The notes below the pieces were generated by a model, which saw nothing but the letters and a program-made list of their open reading frames with translations, was not told the origin of the DNA and ran no database searches. Shown here piece by piece: positions 8,695 to 18,527 of a stretch of DNA of 48,723 nucleotides (the first letter of the stretch is position 1; each line of letters starts with the position of its first letter). The translations under genes and the position numbers were made by a program. Location: NCBI GenBank assembly GCA_948956705.1, contig CARCZS010000021.1:1-48723 (forward strand), read 5' to 3'. This stretch comes from an uncultured Phocaeicola sp. (lineage in GTDB: Bacteria; Bacteroidota; Bacteroidia; Bacteroidales; Bacteroidaceae).

Positions 8695-10047
8695 TTATAA
8701 TCCGTATTTTTTCATTTTGTTGAATAAAGTCTTCCGGCTAATATTCAAAGCCTCAGCCGTAAGTGTACGGTTTCCGGCAAACTTTCTTAATGTCTCTTGT
8801 ATCAACTCCTTTTCTACTTGGGCATTCACTTCACGGATATCATTATTATCACCTAAAGATAAAGGGATATCATTTTGCTCATACCCTTTGATACGCACAG
8901 GAAGCTGCTGCACATCAATCGTTCCCTCCAGACTAAGAATCATGGCACTCTGAATGGCATTTTCCAAATCACGGATATTTCCCGGCCAGTCATAAATACA
9001 AAGTTTATCCATCGCTGCCGGAGTAATACTTTTCACTGACAGATTTAATGCCTCATTGTGCTTGCAGATAAAGAAATCAGTCAATAAAGGAATATCTTCT
9101 TTACGTTCCCTCAGGGGTGGAAGTTCTAATGTAAATACATTCAGCCGATACAACAAATCCAGCCGGAAATTGCCTTGTTTCACTTCTTCTTCCAAATTAC
9201 GATTGGTAGCGGCTACAATACGCACATTAACCGGAATTTGTTTTGTTCCCCCGATACGAGTCACTTTCCTCTCTTCCAGTACACGAAGAAGTTTCACTTG
9301 CGCATCCATCGGCAATTCACCAATCTCATCCAGAAAAAGTGTTCCTCCTTCTGCTTGTTCAAAGATACCCGGCTGGGCTTCTTTAGCATCGGTAAAAGCC
9401 CCTTTTTCGTGTCCGAACAATTCATTTTCTATCAAAGAAAGAGGAATAGCACCACAGTTGATTGCTATAAAAGGCCTTTCACTCCGTTTGCTGCGTACAT
9501 GCACCGCACGGGCAATTAACTCTTTTCCGGTTCCGCTTTCTCCATGAATAAACACGGTAGCTTCAGTCCTTGCCACGCGGTTTACTTGTTCCATTACCAT
9601 TCGGAGTCCGCCTTCGCTACCGATAATCGGACGTTCTCCCTCTCCCAAACGCTTCTTTAATTGATGAATCTCTCCTTTCAGACGACTGTGTTCCACAGCA
9701 CGCTTCACTTTCAACAGCAAATCATCATTATCAAAAGGTTTTTCTATAAAATCATACGCTCCTTTTTTTACAGCATCCACCGCCAACGAAATAGTGCCGA
9801 AAGCTGTTACCAACATCATAACCTGATTAGGACGCATGAGTCGTATTTTATCCAAGGCTTCCGTTCCATTCATTATCGGCATTTGCTGGTCCAGAAGAAT
9901 TACATCAGGATTAAACAAAGTAGCTTCGGCAACAGCCTCTTTACCGTTCTCTACCGACTTGACTTCATATCCTTCCTGCGATAATAAAAGAGTTATTATC
10001 TTCCGTATACGCGGTTCATCATCCGCTATCAATACCTTTCCTTTCAT
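8695..10047 (-). CDS. sigma54-dependent NtrC-family response regulator
   Basis: 450 residues in three domains. Receiver at 1-120 with acidic pair D9/D10 and phospho-acceptor D53. AAA+ sigma54-interacting domain at about 142-370 with Walker A GESGTGKE (169-176), the sigma54 contact loop GAFTDA (216-221) and Walker B GGTLFLDE (234-241). Fis-type helix-turn-helix at the C-terminus (NRTLTAEALNISRKTLFNKM). It activates sigma54 RNA polymerase when phosphorylated. Its start overlaps the stop of the upstream kinase gene by 4 nt. A sigma54 promoter with palindromic sites lies beside the kinase, upstream of the divergent outer-membrane gene, and is its probable target. Confidence 0.95.
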   Translation of the reverse strand: MKGKVLIADDEPRIRKIITLLLSQEGYEVKSVENGKEAVAEATLFNPDVILLDQQMPIMNGTEALDKIRLMRPNQVMMLVTAFGTISLAVDAVKKGAYDFIEKPFDNDDLLLKVKRAVEHSRLKGEIHQLKKRLGEGERPIIGSEGGLRMVMEQVNRVARTEATVFIHGESGTGKELIARAVHVRSKRSERPFIAINCGAIPLSLIENELFGHEKGAFTDAKEAQPGIFEQAEGGTLFLDEIGELPMDAQVKLLRVLEERKVTRIGGTKQIPVNVRIVAATNRNLEEEVKQGNFRLDLLYRLNVFTLELPPLRERKEDIPLLTDFFICKHNEALNLSVKSITPAAMDKLCIYDWPGNIRDLENAIQSAMILSLEGTIDVQQLPVRIKGYEQNDIPLSLGDNNDIREVNAQVEKELIQETLRKFAGNRTLTAEALNISRKTLFNKMKKYGL

Positions 10048-11282
10048 ATATGTTGGGGGAGTTTAATCGTAAAACAAGTTCCTTTTCCAAGAGTACTACG
10101 GACTTCCAGCTCTCCCTTATGTCGGTTGATAATACCGTAACAGATGGCAAGTCCCAGTCCTGTTCCTTCTTCTTTGGTAGTGAAGAAGGGATTGAATACA
10201 TTCTCAATATTTTCCCCATCAATTCCTTTTCCCGTATCCTCAAATGAAATCAACAGATAACGACTGCGGACATCAATCAGGGCACCTTCTTCCATACTTA
10301 TATATAAAGTTCGGGGATGGGAGTCGTCATTTTCCTTCATTGCTTCCACCGCATTCAGAATAATATTCAGACATACCTGTTTTAGTTGCTCCGCATCTCC
10401 CATAATGGTAGTCTGTTCGGTGAAATATTCAAATTCCACTTCTATCTGCTGCTTTCTCAACGTGTTGTTAACAAGTAACAAAGTCTGGTTAATAAGCTGT
10501 TCCAGGTTGACTTCCATAGAATTTAACTCAGATGGACGAGCAAAAGAAAGCAAACCTTGCACAATCTTGTTAATACGTTCTGTTTCATTCAATAACTCAT
10601 GCATCATCTGCCCTTTTTCACTCTCAACATCAAAGTCATTACTCAAATATTGAATAGTGCTGCGGATAGAAGTAAGCGGATTTTTTATTTCGTGGGCTGC
10701 CCCGGCCGCCAGTTCTCCCAATACAGCCAAACGGTCTGTGCGATACATCCGTTTCAAGCGATCTCGTTGAATTTCATAAAGCGAGGCATGTTCAATGGCA
10801 AAAGCAGCCTGTCCCAACAATAAAGAAAGTAATTCCAGCTCTTTCTTATCAAATTCTTTTCCATTCATTTTTTTCCCCATTACCAGAATACCACTAATTC
10901 GGTTCATTACATTCAATGGATAGACTAACTCCGCATTCAGCCGGGCCAGCAATTTTCGCTCCTCCTCAGAAAAATAGGAGAGGAGAGAGGAACTTTTCGA
11001 AACAATCAACGGACGTTCATTCACAGCCAACCAGTTCACCAATTTTCCTCTTCCCATAAAATAGGAAACATTCTTGTCTTCCAATCCCTGCATTTTATAT
11101 TTCTCCGTATTCTCATCAGGAAGAAAAAGAAAAATACCCTGCACAGGAGTTATTTGATTAACCTTCGACAAAAAGTTACTGATTAATAACTGTTTATCAA
11201 CAATCAGCATGAGCGAACGGTTGAACTCCGACAAAAGTTGTTTTAATTCAACAGAATGAGTGGTAGGAAAAAGATGAAACAT
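10044..11282 (-). CDS. GAF-domain sensor histidine kinase (NtrB-like)
   Basis: 412 residues, apparently cytoplasmic with no membrane segment. GAF-like sensory region at about 15-175, HisKA domain with phospho-acceptor H197 in AAHEIKNPLTS, and an ATPase domain with N box, DTGKGID G1 box and FFTTKEEGTGLGLAI G2 box. It should phosphorylate the NtrC-type regulator encoded directly downstream with a 4-nt overlap. The soluble GAF sensor suggests an internal rather than extracellular signal; the ligand is unknown. Confidence 0.92.
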   Translation of the reverse strand: MFHLFPTTHSVELKQLLSEFNRSLMLIVDKQLLISNFLSKVNQITPVQGIFLFLPDENTEKYKMQGLEDKNVSYFMGRGKLVNWLAVNERPLIVSKSSSLLSYFSEEERKLLARLNAELVYPLNVMNRISGILVMGKKMNGKEFDKKELELLSLLLGQAAFAIEHASLYEIQRDRLKRMYRTDRLAVLGELAAGAAHEIKNPLTSIRSTIQYLSNDFDVESEKGQMMHELLNETERINKIVQGLLSFARPSELNSMEVNLEQLINQTLLLVNNTLRKQQIEVEFEYFTEQTTIMGDAEQLKQVCLNIILNAVEAMKENDDSHPRTLYISMEEGALIDVRSRYLLISFEDTGKGIDGENIENVFNPFFTTKEEGTGLGLAICYGIINRHKGELEVRSTLGKGTCFTIKLPQHI

Positions 11283-11340
11283 AATAGGTTCTATTTATAC
11301 TCACAAAGATATTGTTTTAAAATAAAAAATGATATAAAAT

Positions 11341-11356
11341 GAGTAACTATTTACTC
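11341..11356. promoter_or_regulatory. palindromic enhancer-like site 1 (GAGTAA-CTAT-TTACTC)
   Basis: Perfect 6-4-6 palindrome. It is centred about 123 nt upstream of the start site predicted from the sigma54 promoter, the usual distance for an NtrC-type activator. Related sites follow at 11363-11378 (22 bp on, two helical turns) and 11497-11512. Confidence 0.6.
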
Positions 11357-11362
11357 ACAATT

Positions 11363-11378
11363 GGGTAATCATTTTCTC
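11363..11378. promoter_or_regulatory. enhancer-like site 2 (GGGTAA-TCAT-TTTCTC)
   Basis: An imperfect copy of the same GRGTAA-N4-TTAYYC pattern, exactly 22 bp downstream of site 1, so both sites face the same side of the helix. This suggests cooperative binding by an oligomeric activator. Confidence 0.5.
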
Positions 11379-11443
11379 AAATTCAATATACTCTCCATTA
11401 GCTTTTCATAGTAACCGTTTGATTATCAATACATCTTCCATTT

Positions 11444-11460
11444 TGGCATGGGAATTGTAT
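11444..11460 (+). promoter_or_regulatory. sigma54 (-24/-12) promoter of the outer-membrane protein gene
   Basis: TGGCAT-GGGAA-TTGTAT matches the sigma54 consensus TGGCAY-N5-TTGCW except for T in place of C in the -12 GC. It lies about 87 nt upstream of the ATG at 11547 and has the enhancer-like palindromes about 85-100 bp upstream. The neighbouring NtrC-type regulator makes a sigma54 assignment reasonable. Confidence 0.65.
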
Positions 11461-11496
11461 TTTATATAGTAAATAGAAAAGAAATAAAGAATCATT

Positions 11497-11512
11497 GGGT
11501 AATTTGTTACCC
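11497..11512. promoter_or_regulatory. palindromic site 3 (GGGTAA-TTTG-TTACCC)
   Basis: Perfect 6-4-6 palindrome of the same family as sites 1 and 2 (with flanking T/A it extends to 18 bp, 11496-11513). It is located downstream of the sigma54 promoter, in the untranslated leader. It could be a repression or feedback site for the same regulator. Confidence 0.5.
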
Positions 11513-11546
11513 ACCCGACAGGAATAACCAATAATATCAATAAAAT

Positions 11547-13856
11547 ATGAAAGCGATAAAATTACTTCTAGCTTTGCTGCTGACAGGAATAACCGCCGCA
11601 CAAGCACAAACCATTACCGGGAAATTAATAGACGAAACCAATGTGCCGTTGGAATATGCCAACATTATATTGTTAAACCCGACTGATTCCAGCTTTGTAC
11701 AGGGAACTATCACTAATACTGACGGAGATTTCATATTAGACAAGGTGAACGGAAAAACTTATATTCTGAAAGCTTCCTCCGTAGGATATAAAACAATCTA
11801 TAAGAAGTGTCAATCGGGAAATATCGGTACCCTAACTCTGAAATCCGATGCAATTCTGTTGCAAGAAGCTGTAGTTACTGCCCGCCGTCCTACTTATAAA
11901 ATGAAAGGAAACGCACTTGTCACCAATGTTTCCAATTCCTTGCTAAGTACTGCCGGAACAGCTAATGACGTACTGGGCCATATCCCTTTTGTACAAGGTG
12001 ACAATGGCCAATTCACCGTCTTTGGAAAAGGTACTCCATTGATTTATCTGAACGGACGTCAACTCCGTGACCTCAGCGAACTGGAACGTTTGAGTTCTAA
12101 AGACATACAAAGCGTAGAAGTCATCACCAACCCGGGAGCCGAATATGATGTAACTGTAAAATCAGTCATTAAAATTAAAACAGTGAAACCTAAAGGCGAG
12201 GGCTTCAGTACGAACATCAATGCCAGTGTCATCCAAGACCACAACTTCAATCACTCTGAACAACTGAACATGAATTACCGTCACGGAGGATTGGATTTGT
12301 TTGCCAATATCTACTATTCGCGTATGGGTAACTATCAGGAACAAAGAGACAAGCATTATATAGAAGTAGATACCATTTGGCAGCATCAATCTGAAATGGA
12401 CATGAATGCCAAAAGCCATTATATCAACACCGAGGGCGGATTCAACTATATGGTAAACAGCAACCATTCTCTAGGGGCACGATATACTTTCAACCGTTCG
12501 CCTAAAAGCAATCTAAAAATGACTTCCGATTACGAAATCATAGCTGACGGCTCATTCTATGATAAACAACATTATGATTACGATTGGAATAACAATGATT
12601 TTTCTCACCGTATCAACACTTATTATCTGGGCAACATCGGAAAGCTAGGAATTAACTTCAACGCCGATTATTATAGTGGAGAAACACGCCAATATCAAAA
12701 TGTGCTGGAAATCAGTGAAGAATACGAAGACCGCCACGTCACTGCCAGTAACCTGAATGACAACCGCCTATATGCCGCTAAACTTGTCCTTACACACCCC
12801 ATCGGGAAAGGAGAACTGAAAGCCGGAGCTGAATACAGTCATACACGTCGTCTGAACCGTTATGAAAACCCGCAGAATTACCTGCCCGAAACAGATAATG
12901 AAATCAAAGAAGACAAGGTGGCGGGATTCGCTGAATTTGCTATCGCTTTGGGCAAACTGCAAGCATCAGCAGGATTCCGTTTTGAACATGTCACTTCCGA
13001 ATACTTGAACAAAGGGAAACGCATAGAGGAACAAAGCCGGGACTATGACAACTTGTTCCCGAATATTTCTTTTGCCCTGCCTGTAGGAGAAACACAGCTC
13101 TCATTAAGTTATACAGCCAAGACACGCCGTCCGTCTTATAACGAGCTAAGCAGTAATTTGCAATACGATGACCGTTTTACCTACGAAGGGGGTAACCCTA
13201 ATTTGAAACCCGAAACCATCCACGACCTTACGTTGATGGGCAGTTACCAGTGGATACAGCTTTTTGTCAGCTACCAGCAACGCCGTGACGCCATAGAATT
13301 TGTGGCCGAATCCTATGACAAAAACCCTGCCATCACCCTGTTTACCCGTGAGAATTTCGACAAGATAGAAGCATTGAACACAGGATTGGTACTTTCTCCC
13401 AAATTCGGTATTTGGGAACCTTCTCTCAGCCTGCAAATGCAGCAGCAGTTTTTCAAGAACATGACAATGGGAAACTTGAAACATTTCAACCGTCCTATTT
13501 TCAATAGCCGATTGGATAACTATTTCCGATTCAGCAAGACATTTACAGGAAACCTGACCCTGTTCTATAGAAGTAAAGGCAACTCAAGCATTATGCTGAT
13601 GAAACCCAATCAAGGAGTAAACGTCAGTTTGAACAAAACCTTTATGAATGACCGTATGAGCGTAAACCTGCGTGTAAACGATATTTTTGCCTCACAACGC
13701 AGTTCCTACATTATCTATGGTGACTGTATGCAGTTCGACAAATGGAATTACAGCGATACACGGAATATACGGCTCACGGTGAGCTACAAATTTAATTCCA
13801 CTCGCAGCAAATACCGAGGAACAGGAGCAGCCAATGAGGAGTTGAACCGTCTGTAA
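11547..13856 (+). CDS. TonB-dependent-receptor-like outer-membrane beta-barrel protein
   Basis: 769 residues. Signal peptide MKAIKLLLALLLTGITAAQAQ, then a carboxypeptidase-regulatory beta domain (about 22-105), a plug-like domain (about 115-210, ending in DIQSVEVITNPGAEYDVTVK) and a long barrel of aromatic-rich strands. Layout and size fit the OMP_b-brl_3 group of Bacteroidota receptors; there is no SusD partner. It is divergent from the NtrC/kinase pair and preceded by a sigma54 promoter. The transported substrate is unknown. The short tail after the last strand (RSKYRGTGAANEELNRL) lacks the usual terminal aromatic residue. Confidence 0.88.
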   Translation: MKAIKLLLALLLTGITAAQAQTITGKLIDETNVPLEYANIILLNPTDSSFVQGTITNTDGDFILDKVNGKTYILKASSVGYKTIYKKCQSGNIGTLTLKSDAILLQEAVVTARRPTYKMKGNALVTNVSNSLLSTAGTANDVLGHIPFVQGDNGQFTVFGKGTPLIYLNGRQLRDLSELERLSSKDIQSVEVITNPGAEYDVTVKSVIKIKTVKPKGEGFSTNINASVIQDHNFNHSEQLNMNYRHGGLDLFANIYYSRMGNYQEQRDKHYIEVDTIWQHQSEMDMNAKSHYINTEGGFNYMVNSNHSLGARYTFNRSPKSNLKMTSDYEIIADGSFYDKQHYDYDWNNNDFSHRINTYYLGNIGKLGINFNADYYSGETRQYQNVLEISEEYEDRHVTASNLNDNRLYAAKLVLTHPIGKGELKAGAEYSHTRRLNRYENPQNYLPETDNEIKEDKVAGFAEFAIALGKLQASAGFRFEHVTSEYLNKGKRIEEQSRDYDNLFPNISFALPVGETQLSLSYTAKTRRPSYNELSSNLQYDDRFTYEGGNPNLKPETIHDLTLMGSYQWIQLFVSYQQRRDAIEFVAESYDKNPAITLFTRENFDKIEALNTGLVLSPKFGIWEPSLSLQMQQQFFKNMTMGNLKHFNRPIFNSRLDNYFRFSKTFTGNLTLFYRSKGNSSIMLMKPNQGVNVSLNKTFMNDRMSVNLRVNDIFASQRSSYIIYGDCMQFDKWNYSDTRNIRLTVSYKFNSTRSKYRGTGAANEELNRL

Positions 13857-13885
13857 AAACACTCTTACTACAACTCATTTTAGAT

Positions 13886-13937
13886 GCGAATTATACGGAT
13901 TTCATAGAAAGTATAAAGAGAAATTCGTGTAATCCGC
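13886..13937. repeat. long intergenic hairpin, possible terminator of the barrel gene
   Basis: An 18-nt arm at 13886-13903 pairs with 13920-13937 with one mismatch and two G-T pairs. The core ACGAATT/AATTCGT-type words resemble a common Bacteroides intergenic hairpin. There is no T-tract, so it may act as an RNA-stabilising or bidirectional terminator element. Confidence 0.45.
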
Positions 13938-14035
13938 ACCTGAAAAAGAAAGCACAACAAAAGTTCTAGAATAAGTTGCTACCACAAAACGATAACAAAA
14001 AAAGAAAAAAAATAGGAGAAGAAACAATTCCTCCT

Positions 14036-14043
14036 TATCTTTG
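14036..14043 (+). promoter_or_regulatory. -7 promoter element of the ABC transporter operon
   Basis: TATCTTTG lies 22 nt before the ATG at 14066 and matches TAnnTTTG. This marks a new transcript independent of the upstream sigma54 gene. Confidence 0.6.
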
Positions 14044-14065
14044 AATCATTCAATATAGACACAAT

Positions 14066-14779
14066 ATGTTGCAAGCCATTGATTTAACCAAAAGATATGA
14101 TGACGGAAGTCTGGCACTCGATGCATTAAACCTCCAAATAGAAGAAGGAGAAATCTTTTTCCTGCTGGGAGCAAACGGAGCCGGAAAAACAACTACCCTC
14201 AATCTGTTCCTCAACTTTATCCGTCCCACCTCAGGACAAGCCTTGATAGACGGAAGAGACAGTGTGAGACAATCATTAGAAGCGAAACGGTTCATCTCCT
14301 ATATTTCTGAAAACGTAATGCTTTATGAAGACTTGTCAGCACGGGAAAATCTGGAATTCTTTGCCCGCCTTAACGGAAAGAATCCCCCAAAGGAGACCTA
14401 TTATAACTTAATGAGAAGCGTAGGTCTAAAAGAGACAGATTTTGAAAAGCGCGTGAAATACTTCTCAAAAGGAATGCGCCAAAAAGTAGGACTGGCCTGC
14501 GTGCTTCAAAAAGACACACCGAATATTCTGATGGATGAACCCACTACCGGATTGGACCCCAAAAGTGCTGCCGAACTGATGGATACATTGCTTCTATTGA
14601 AACAAAAAGGAAAATCAATTTTGCTATGCACCCATGACTTGTTCCGCGCCCGCATGATAGCCGACCGTATCGGTATTATGAAAGAAGGACGTATGGTAAT
14701 GTTACGCCCTCGCGAAGAATTTATACATGAGGATATTGAACGCATTTATTTGGATTATATGCAGGAGGTTCCACTATGA
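14066..14779 (+). CDS. ABC transporter ATP-binding protein
   Basis: 237 residues. Walker A GANGAGKTT near residue 35, the signature FSKGMRQKVGLA near 135, Walker B NILMDEPTTGLD near 155 and the switch histidine in CTHD. The closest general type is the ATPase of ABC-2 exporters (CcmA/NosF-like). Its stop overlaps the next start in ATGA, so it is coupled to the first permease. The cargo is unknown. Confidence 0.93.
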   Translation: MLQAIDLTKRYDDGSLALDALNLQIEEGEIFFLLGANGAGKTTTLNLFLNFIRPTSGQALIDGRDSVRQSLEAKRFISYISENVMLYEDLSARENLEFFARLNGKNPPKETYYNLMRSVGLKETDFEKRVKYFSKGMRQKVGLACVLQKDTPNILMDEPTTGLDPKSAAELMDTLLLLKQKGKSILLCTHDLFRARMIADRIGIMKEGRMVMLRPREEFIHEDIERIYLDYMQEVPL

Positions 14780-16389
14780 ACATGATTCACTCTATCGCAC
14801 TGAAAGATTTCAAGCAGCATCTACGTTCTTCACGTTTCTTTCTGACCCTGCTGCTCTGTCTGCTTTTTCTACCTTTTACCCTACTGACAGGAACAGATTA
14901 TTATTGTGCCCGGCAAACAGTGTGCGAACAAAGACAAGCCACAGCCGACAGTGCATTGAATAATGCTTATGTATGGTCACAAGTACGTCCGCTGGTTATC
15001 AAACAAACCGAACCACTCAGTATCTTTTGTCAGGGAGTGACTCCCAATATGGGAATCTATAATCAAATATTATTAAACACTTATCCATTGCTGCCTTACG
15101 CATACAGTGGTAAAGAACAATCTATAATAGGATATAAACAAGCAGAAATACAAGGAGATACAGGAGGAAATGAAAATATTTTTCTAAATACCTTCTCGTA
15201 TACCGACTTCACCGGCATGATAGGACTTGTATTCTCTCTGCTGGCACTCGTATTTTCATACGATGCTTTTTCACATGAAAAAGAAATAGGCATGCTACGG
15301 ATGATATTCAGCCATCCTGTAAAGCGGTTAACTTTTCTTTTTGGAAAAATAGGAGGAATATGTTTCGTTTTGATTCCACCGGTCTTATTATGTTATGCCA
15401 TAAGTGCCGGTTATCTGATTTATGCCGGAATCTCTTTACCGGGAACCGTCTGGAATGGAATATTACTGCTTTCCATACTGACATTAGGTTTCATTTTTGT
15501 ATGCATACTTATAGGAATACTTATCTCTTTGCTCGCCTCTACCTCCGAACAGGCATTAACCGTCAGCCTCCTGCTTTGGATAGGTATGGTATTCGTTCTT
15601 CCCCCCGTATCAAGTTATTTGGCGGAAACCATGGCACCCATTCCTTTGTACCGGAATATAGAAGCAAAAATGAAATCGCTGGATGATGAACGCTATGAGA
15701 AATTAAAAGAAATAAGGAGAAAGATTGCAAAAGAAGAAAAAGTAAAGACTGAAATGACGCTCTTCAATAACATGGGAGAAGACGGATTTATGGACAAATG
15801 GGGCATTACTATTCCATTTGCTCATGCCATACGCCGCATCCATGCAGAAAGCGAACCAATAAGGCTCGATTATGCCGACCAAAAATGGATATTACAAAAA
15901 GACTATCTGAATAAACTGGAACGACAAATCCGCCTACGCTATTGGTTTTCCTGCTTCTCCCCCTTACAGATCTTCCAGGAAACAGCACAACATATATGCC
16001 GTACTTCACCTGAAAACTACTTGTCCTATATGGATGAAGTGCGAAGTTACAGACAAACTGTATGGAATTATTTCATAGAAAATAAATTATTCAGTTCTTA
16101 TTCCTATTTTACCACACAAAATGAAGAAGACTTTATGACTGAACAAAGAATGGACGAAGTTTGCCGGGAATATGATAGTTTGGGTGAAGAAGGAAAAATA
16201 AATTTCCTTCAAAATATAGAAAACCGCCCCAAACTGGATACACAAGAATTACCACGATTCATACAACAAACGGCAAGTATCCGTGAACAGATAAAAGAGT
16301 GTCTGAATGCATTTTTCTTTTTCAGCATAACAAGTTTAATATTAATCTATACAACGATAAAAATTGCTGTCCGTTATGATATCCGATAA
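14776..16389 (+). CDS. ABC-2 type permease (DUF3526-like), first of two
   Basis: 537 residues. One membrane segment near the N-terminus, a periplasmic stretch with several short helices, then a block of four or five segments at about 150-280 (including MIGLVFSLLALVFSYDAF and a long hydrophobic run), a charged soluble domain at about 300-500, and a final C-terminal segment. The HEKEIGMLRMIFSHPVKR loop after the second segment is the ABC-2 permease signature that contacts the ATPase. It pairs with the next permease as the two halves of one exporter. Confidence 0.85.
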   Translation: MNMIHSIALKDFKQHLRSSRFFLTLLLCLLFLPFTLLTGTDYYCARQTVCEQRQATADSALNNAYVWSQVRPLVIKQTEPLSIFCQGVTPNMGIYNQILLNTYPLLPYAYSGKEQSIIGYKQAEIQGDTGGNENIFLNTFSYTDFTGMIGLVFSLLALVFSYDAFSHEKEIGMLRMIFSHPVKRLTFLFGKIGGICFVLIPPVLLCYAISAGYLIYAGISLPGTVWNGILLLSILTLGFIFVCILIGILISLLASTSEQALTVSLLLWIGMVFVLPPVSSYLAETMAPIPLYRNIEAKMKSLDDERYEKLKEIRRKIAKEEKVKTEMTLFNNMGEDGFMDKWGITIPFAHAIRRIHAESEPIRLDYADQKWILQKDYLNKLERQIRLRYWFSCFSPLQIFQETAQHICRTSPENYLSYMDEVRSYRQTVWNYFIENKLFSSYSYFTTQNEEDFMTEQRMDEVCREYDSLGEEGKINFLQNIENRPKLDTQELPRFIQQTASIREQIKECLNAFFFFSITSLILIYTTIKIAVRYDIR

Positions 16390-17785
16390 ACTGATGACAC
16401 TAACCATATTGCTAAAACAAGAATGGAAGAAGAATAGACGCAGCCTGAGATTCCGTTTATCCTGGATATTAATGCTATGCATATTTATCTGTGGAACTAC
16501 TGCCTTTGTCCGTCAATGGCAAAATACAGAAAGTGAATACGAGCAATACCGGAAAGTAAATTATAACGAGTATCATGGATGGACGGTTACTACCTATGCC
16601 GTTATTACACAGGAATATTTGCTACAACCACGGCTTTCCTCACTGATAGACCCTTGTTCTGAACAACAATTACCTTCCATCTTTACCTATAATGCATTTG
16701 GAATACATAATTTCCACACCGCATTCTCGGTCAAGAATCCGTTGATGCAATCCAATGTTTCTTTCAGTTGGTCGTTCGTTGTCACCACCTTACTTACTTT
16801 TATTATTTTATTATTCTCTTTCAATGCGTTTTCGGGGGAGAAGGAGACTCATACCTTGGGATTCCTGCTTACCTATCCTGTTTCACGCCCCCTGCTATTG
16901 TTATCAAAATATATATGTATAATGATGCAGACCGGCATTATATTGCTATCGGGCATTGGGATAGGAATCTTGATTCTGATTCTGGCAGGCATTGAAATGA
17001 ATATACACTTCCTGATTTTATGCGGTGGATTTTTTCTGTCTTCCTTATTATTACTTTCGTTGTTCGCCGCTTTCGGATTATTTGCTTCCACCATTAGCAG
17101 TCATCCCCGGAATAGTTTATTATTCTGTATCATTTTCTGGCTGTTGTGCGTCATTATCATCCCCAGCAGCCAGTTGCCTATGGCACGTTATCTGTTCCCT
17201 CTTCCCACTACAATGGAAGAAGTGCAACAAGATTATCAACAGCAGCAACGACAGATTATAGACCATGCTCCGGCTTCTGCACTGGGAAACCGAGAAGATG
17301 AACCATTCTATCCTCCACACGAAATGCGTGCCGATATAATGCGTCGCATGTTGAAGGTCAAACTGGATAAACTCAATGAATTTTATCAAGCGGGAGAGCA
17401 ACAATATGAGCGAACAAATCAATTATCAATGTGTTCACCCATCATTGTCTTCAACCGACTGAATGAATACTGGCTAGACAGTGGCTACATCCGCTTCCGG
17501 AAAAACCAAAAGGCTTTAAGTGATTTTTGCACTCATTTTATGCAATGGTTTGAAGAAGAAGATGCCAAAGACCCCCAAAGCCCGCACTGGCTTAACCCAC
17601 AAGAGCGATACAGCAGTACACAACGTATACTCACGGAAACGGACTATCCTGTCTATAAAGAACCCGAAGTAAACATAACAAATAGACTGCTATCTTCCTT
17701 GCCGGCTATATTTATTCTGTCAGGAATCACCTTATTTTGGTTCATTCTCAGTATCTTTGCATTCAATAAATACGATGTAAGATGA
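16376..17785 (+). CDS. ABC-2 type permease (DUF3526-like), second of two
   Basis: About 469 residues from the ATG at 16376, which overlaps the upstream stop by 14 nt; an alternative ATG is at 16394. The layout matches the preceding permease: N-terminal membrane segment, five segments at about 130-285 with the [22 protein letters not shown] coupling loop, a soluble region, and a C-terminal segment. The two permeases are paralogous halves of one exporter. The stop overlaps the rdgB start in ATGA. Confidence 0.85.
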   Translation: MISDKLMTLTILLKQEWKKNRRSLRFRLSWILMLCIFICGTTAFVRQWQNTESEYEQYRKVNYNEYHGWTVTTYAVITQEYLLQPRLSSLIDPCSEQQLPSIFTYNAFGIHNFHTAFSVKNPLMQSNVSFSWSFVVTTLLTFIILLFSFNAFSGEKETHTLGFLLTYPVSRPLLLLSKYICIMMQTGIILLSGIGIGILILILAGIEMNIHFLILCGGFFLSSLLLLSLFAAFGLFASTISSHPRNSLLFCIIFWLLCVIIIPSSQLPMARYLFPLPTTMEEVQQDYQQQQRQIIDHAPASALGNREDEPFYPPHEMRADIMRRMLKVKLDKLNEFYQAGEQQYERTNQLSMCSPIIVFNRLNEYWLDSGYIRFRKNQKALSDFCTHFMQWFEEEDAKDPQSPHWLNPQERYSSTQRILTETDYPVYKEPEVNITNRLLSSLPAIFILSGITLFWFILSIFAFNKYDVR

Positions 17786-18372
17786 AACGAAAATTAGTAT
17801 TTGCTACAAACAATGCTCATAAACTGGATGAAATATCCGCTATTCTAGGAGAGAAAGTAGAATTATTGAGCTTAAAAGATATCCATTGCGATGTTGATAT
17901 CCCCGAAACAGCCGATACCCTGGAAGGTAATGCGATGTTGAAAGCTGAGTATATTTATGAACACTACGGTTTAGACTGTTTTGCCGACGATACGGGTCTG
18001 GAAGTAGAGGCACTAAATGGAGAACCGGGTGTTTACTCTGCCCGTTATGCAGGAGGAGAAGGACATAATGCGGAAGCCAATATGCAGAAATTATTGCAAA
18101 ATATGCAGGGAGTACAAAATAGGAAAGCGCAATTCCGTACAGTTATTTGTTTAATAATGGATGGAAAGAAGCATTTATTCGAAGGTATTGTAAAAGGTGA
18201 GATTATCAAAGAAAAACGCGGTGGTTCCGGTTTCGGATACGATCCTATCTTTATGCCTCAAGGATATGAGCAAACGTTTGCCGAACTGGGAAACGAGACG
18301 AAGAATAAAATCAGTCATCGCGCATTGGCGGTGGAGAAGCTTTGCCGGTTTCTTGCACTCTTCACAGTGTAA
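17782..18372 (+). CDS. rdgB: non-canonical purine NTP pyrophosphatase (XTP/dITP diphosphatase)
   Basis: 196 residues, full family length. It carries the Ham1/RdgB signatures: [14 protein letters not shown] at the start, [25 protein letters not shown] in the middle, and [10 protein letters not shown] before the C-terminal [10 protein letters not shown]. It hydrolyses dITP, XTP and ITP to monophosphates, keeping damaged purines out of nucleic acids. It overlaps the ABC permease gene by 4 nt, a placement that probably reflects shared transcription rather than shared function. Confidence 0.95.
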   Translation: MKRKLVFATNNAHKLDEISAILGEKVELLSLKDIHCDVDIPETADTLEGNAMLKAEYIYEHYGLDCFADDTGLEVEALNGEPGVYSARYAGGEGHNAEANMQKLLQNMQGVQNRKAQFRTVICLIMDGKKHLFEGIVKGEIIKEKRGGSGFGYDPIFMPQGYEQTFAELGNETKNKISHRALAVEKLCRFLALFTV

Positions 18373-18382
18373 GTATAAATAT

Positions 18383-18480
18383 GAGGGTGTTTTTAAACTT
18401 CCCTTTTATCGAAATCACCCTCGTCACAGACAGTTGTAGCGAGAGTGATTTTTAGTTTATGAGCGTTTCGACACACCCTC
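18383..18480. repeat. 98-bp palindromic/MITE-like intergenic repeat, copy A
   Basis: It begins GAGGGTGT and ends ACACCCTC, with inner symmetry continuing (AAAC... and ...GTTT). The centre holds an ATCACCCTCG / CGAGAGTGAT hairpin with one mismatch. The same element occurs in the opposite orientation at 36361-36444, and partial ends are at 36448-36476 and 39353-39378. It is non-coding, sits just downstream of rdgB and may double as its terminator. Confidence 0.7.
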
Positions 18481-18527
18481 TATAGTTCTATAACTTGTTT
18501 GCTTCTCTTTCAATTCCTACCTGATAA

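Noticed and set aside
8546..8953. Plus-strand frame over the end of the NtrC-type regulator gene
   Set aside because: Most of it is antisense to a well-supported coding region and it has no recognisable features.
13186..13200. GGGGTAACCC inside the barrel gene as another enhancer-type site
   Set aside because: Arms are directly adjacent without the 4-nt spacer of the other three sites, and it lies within coding sequence.
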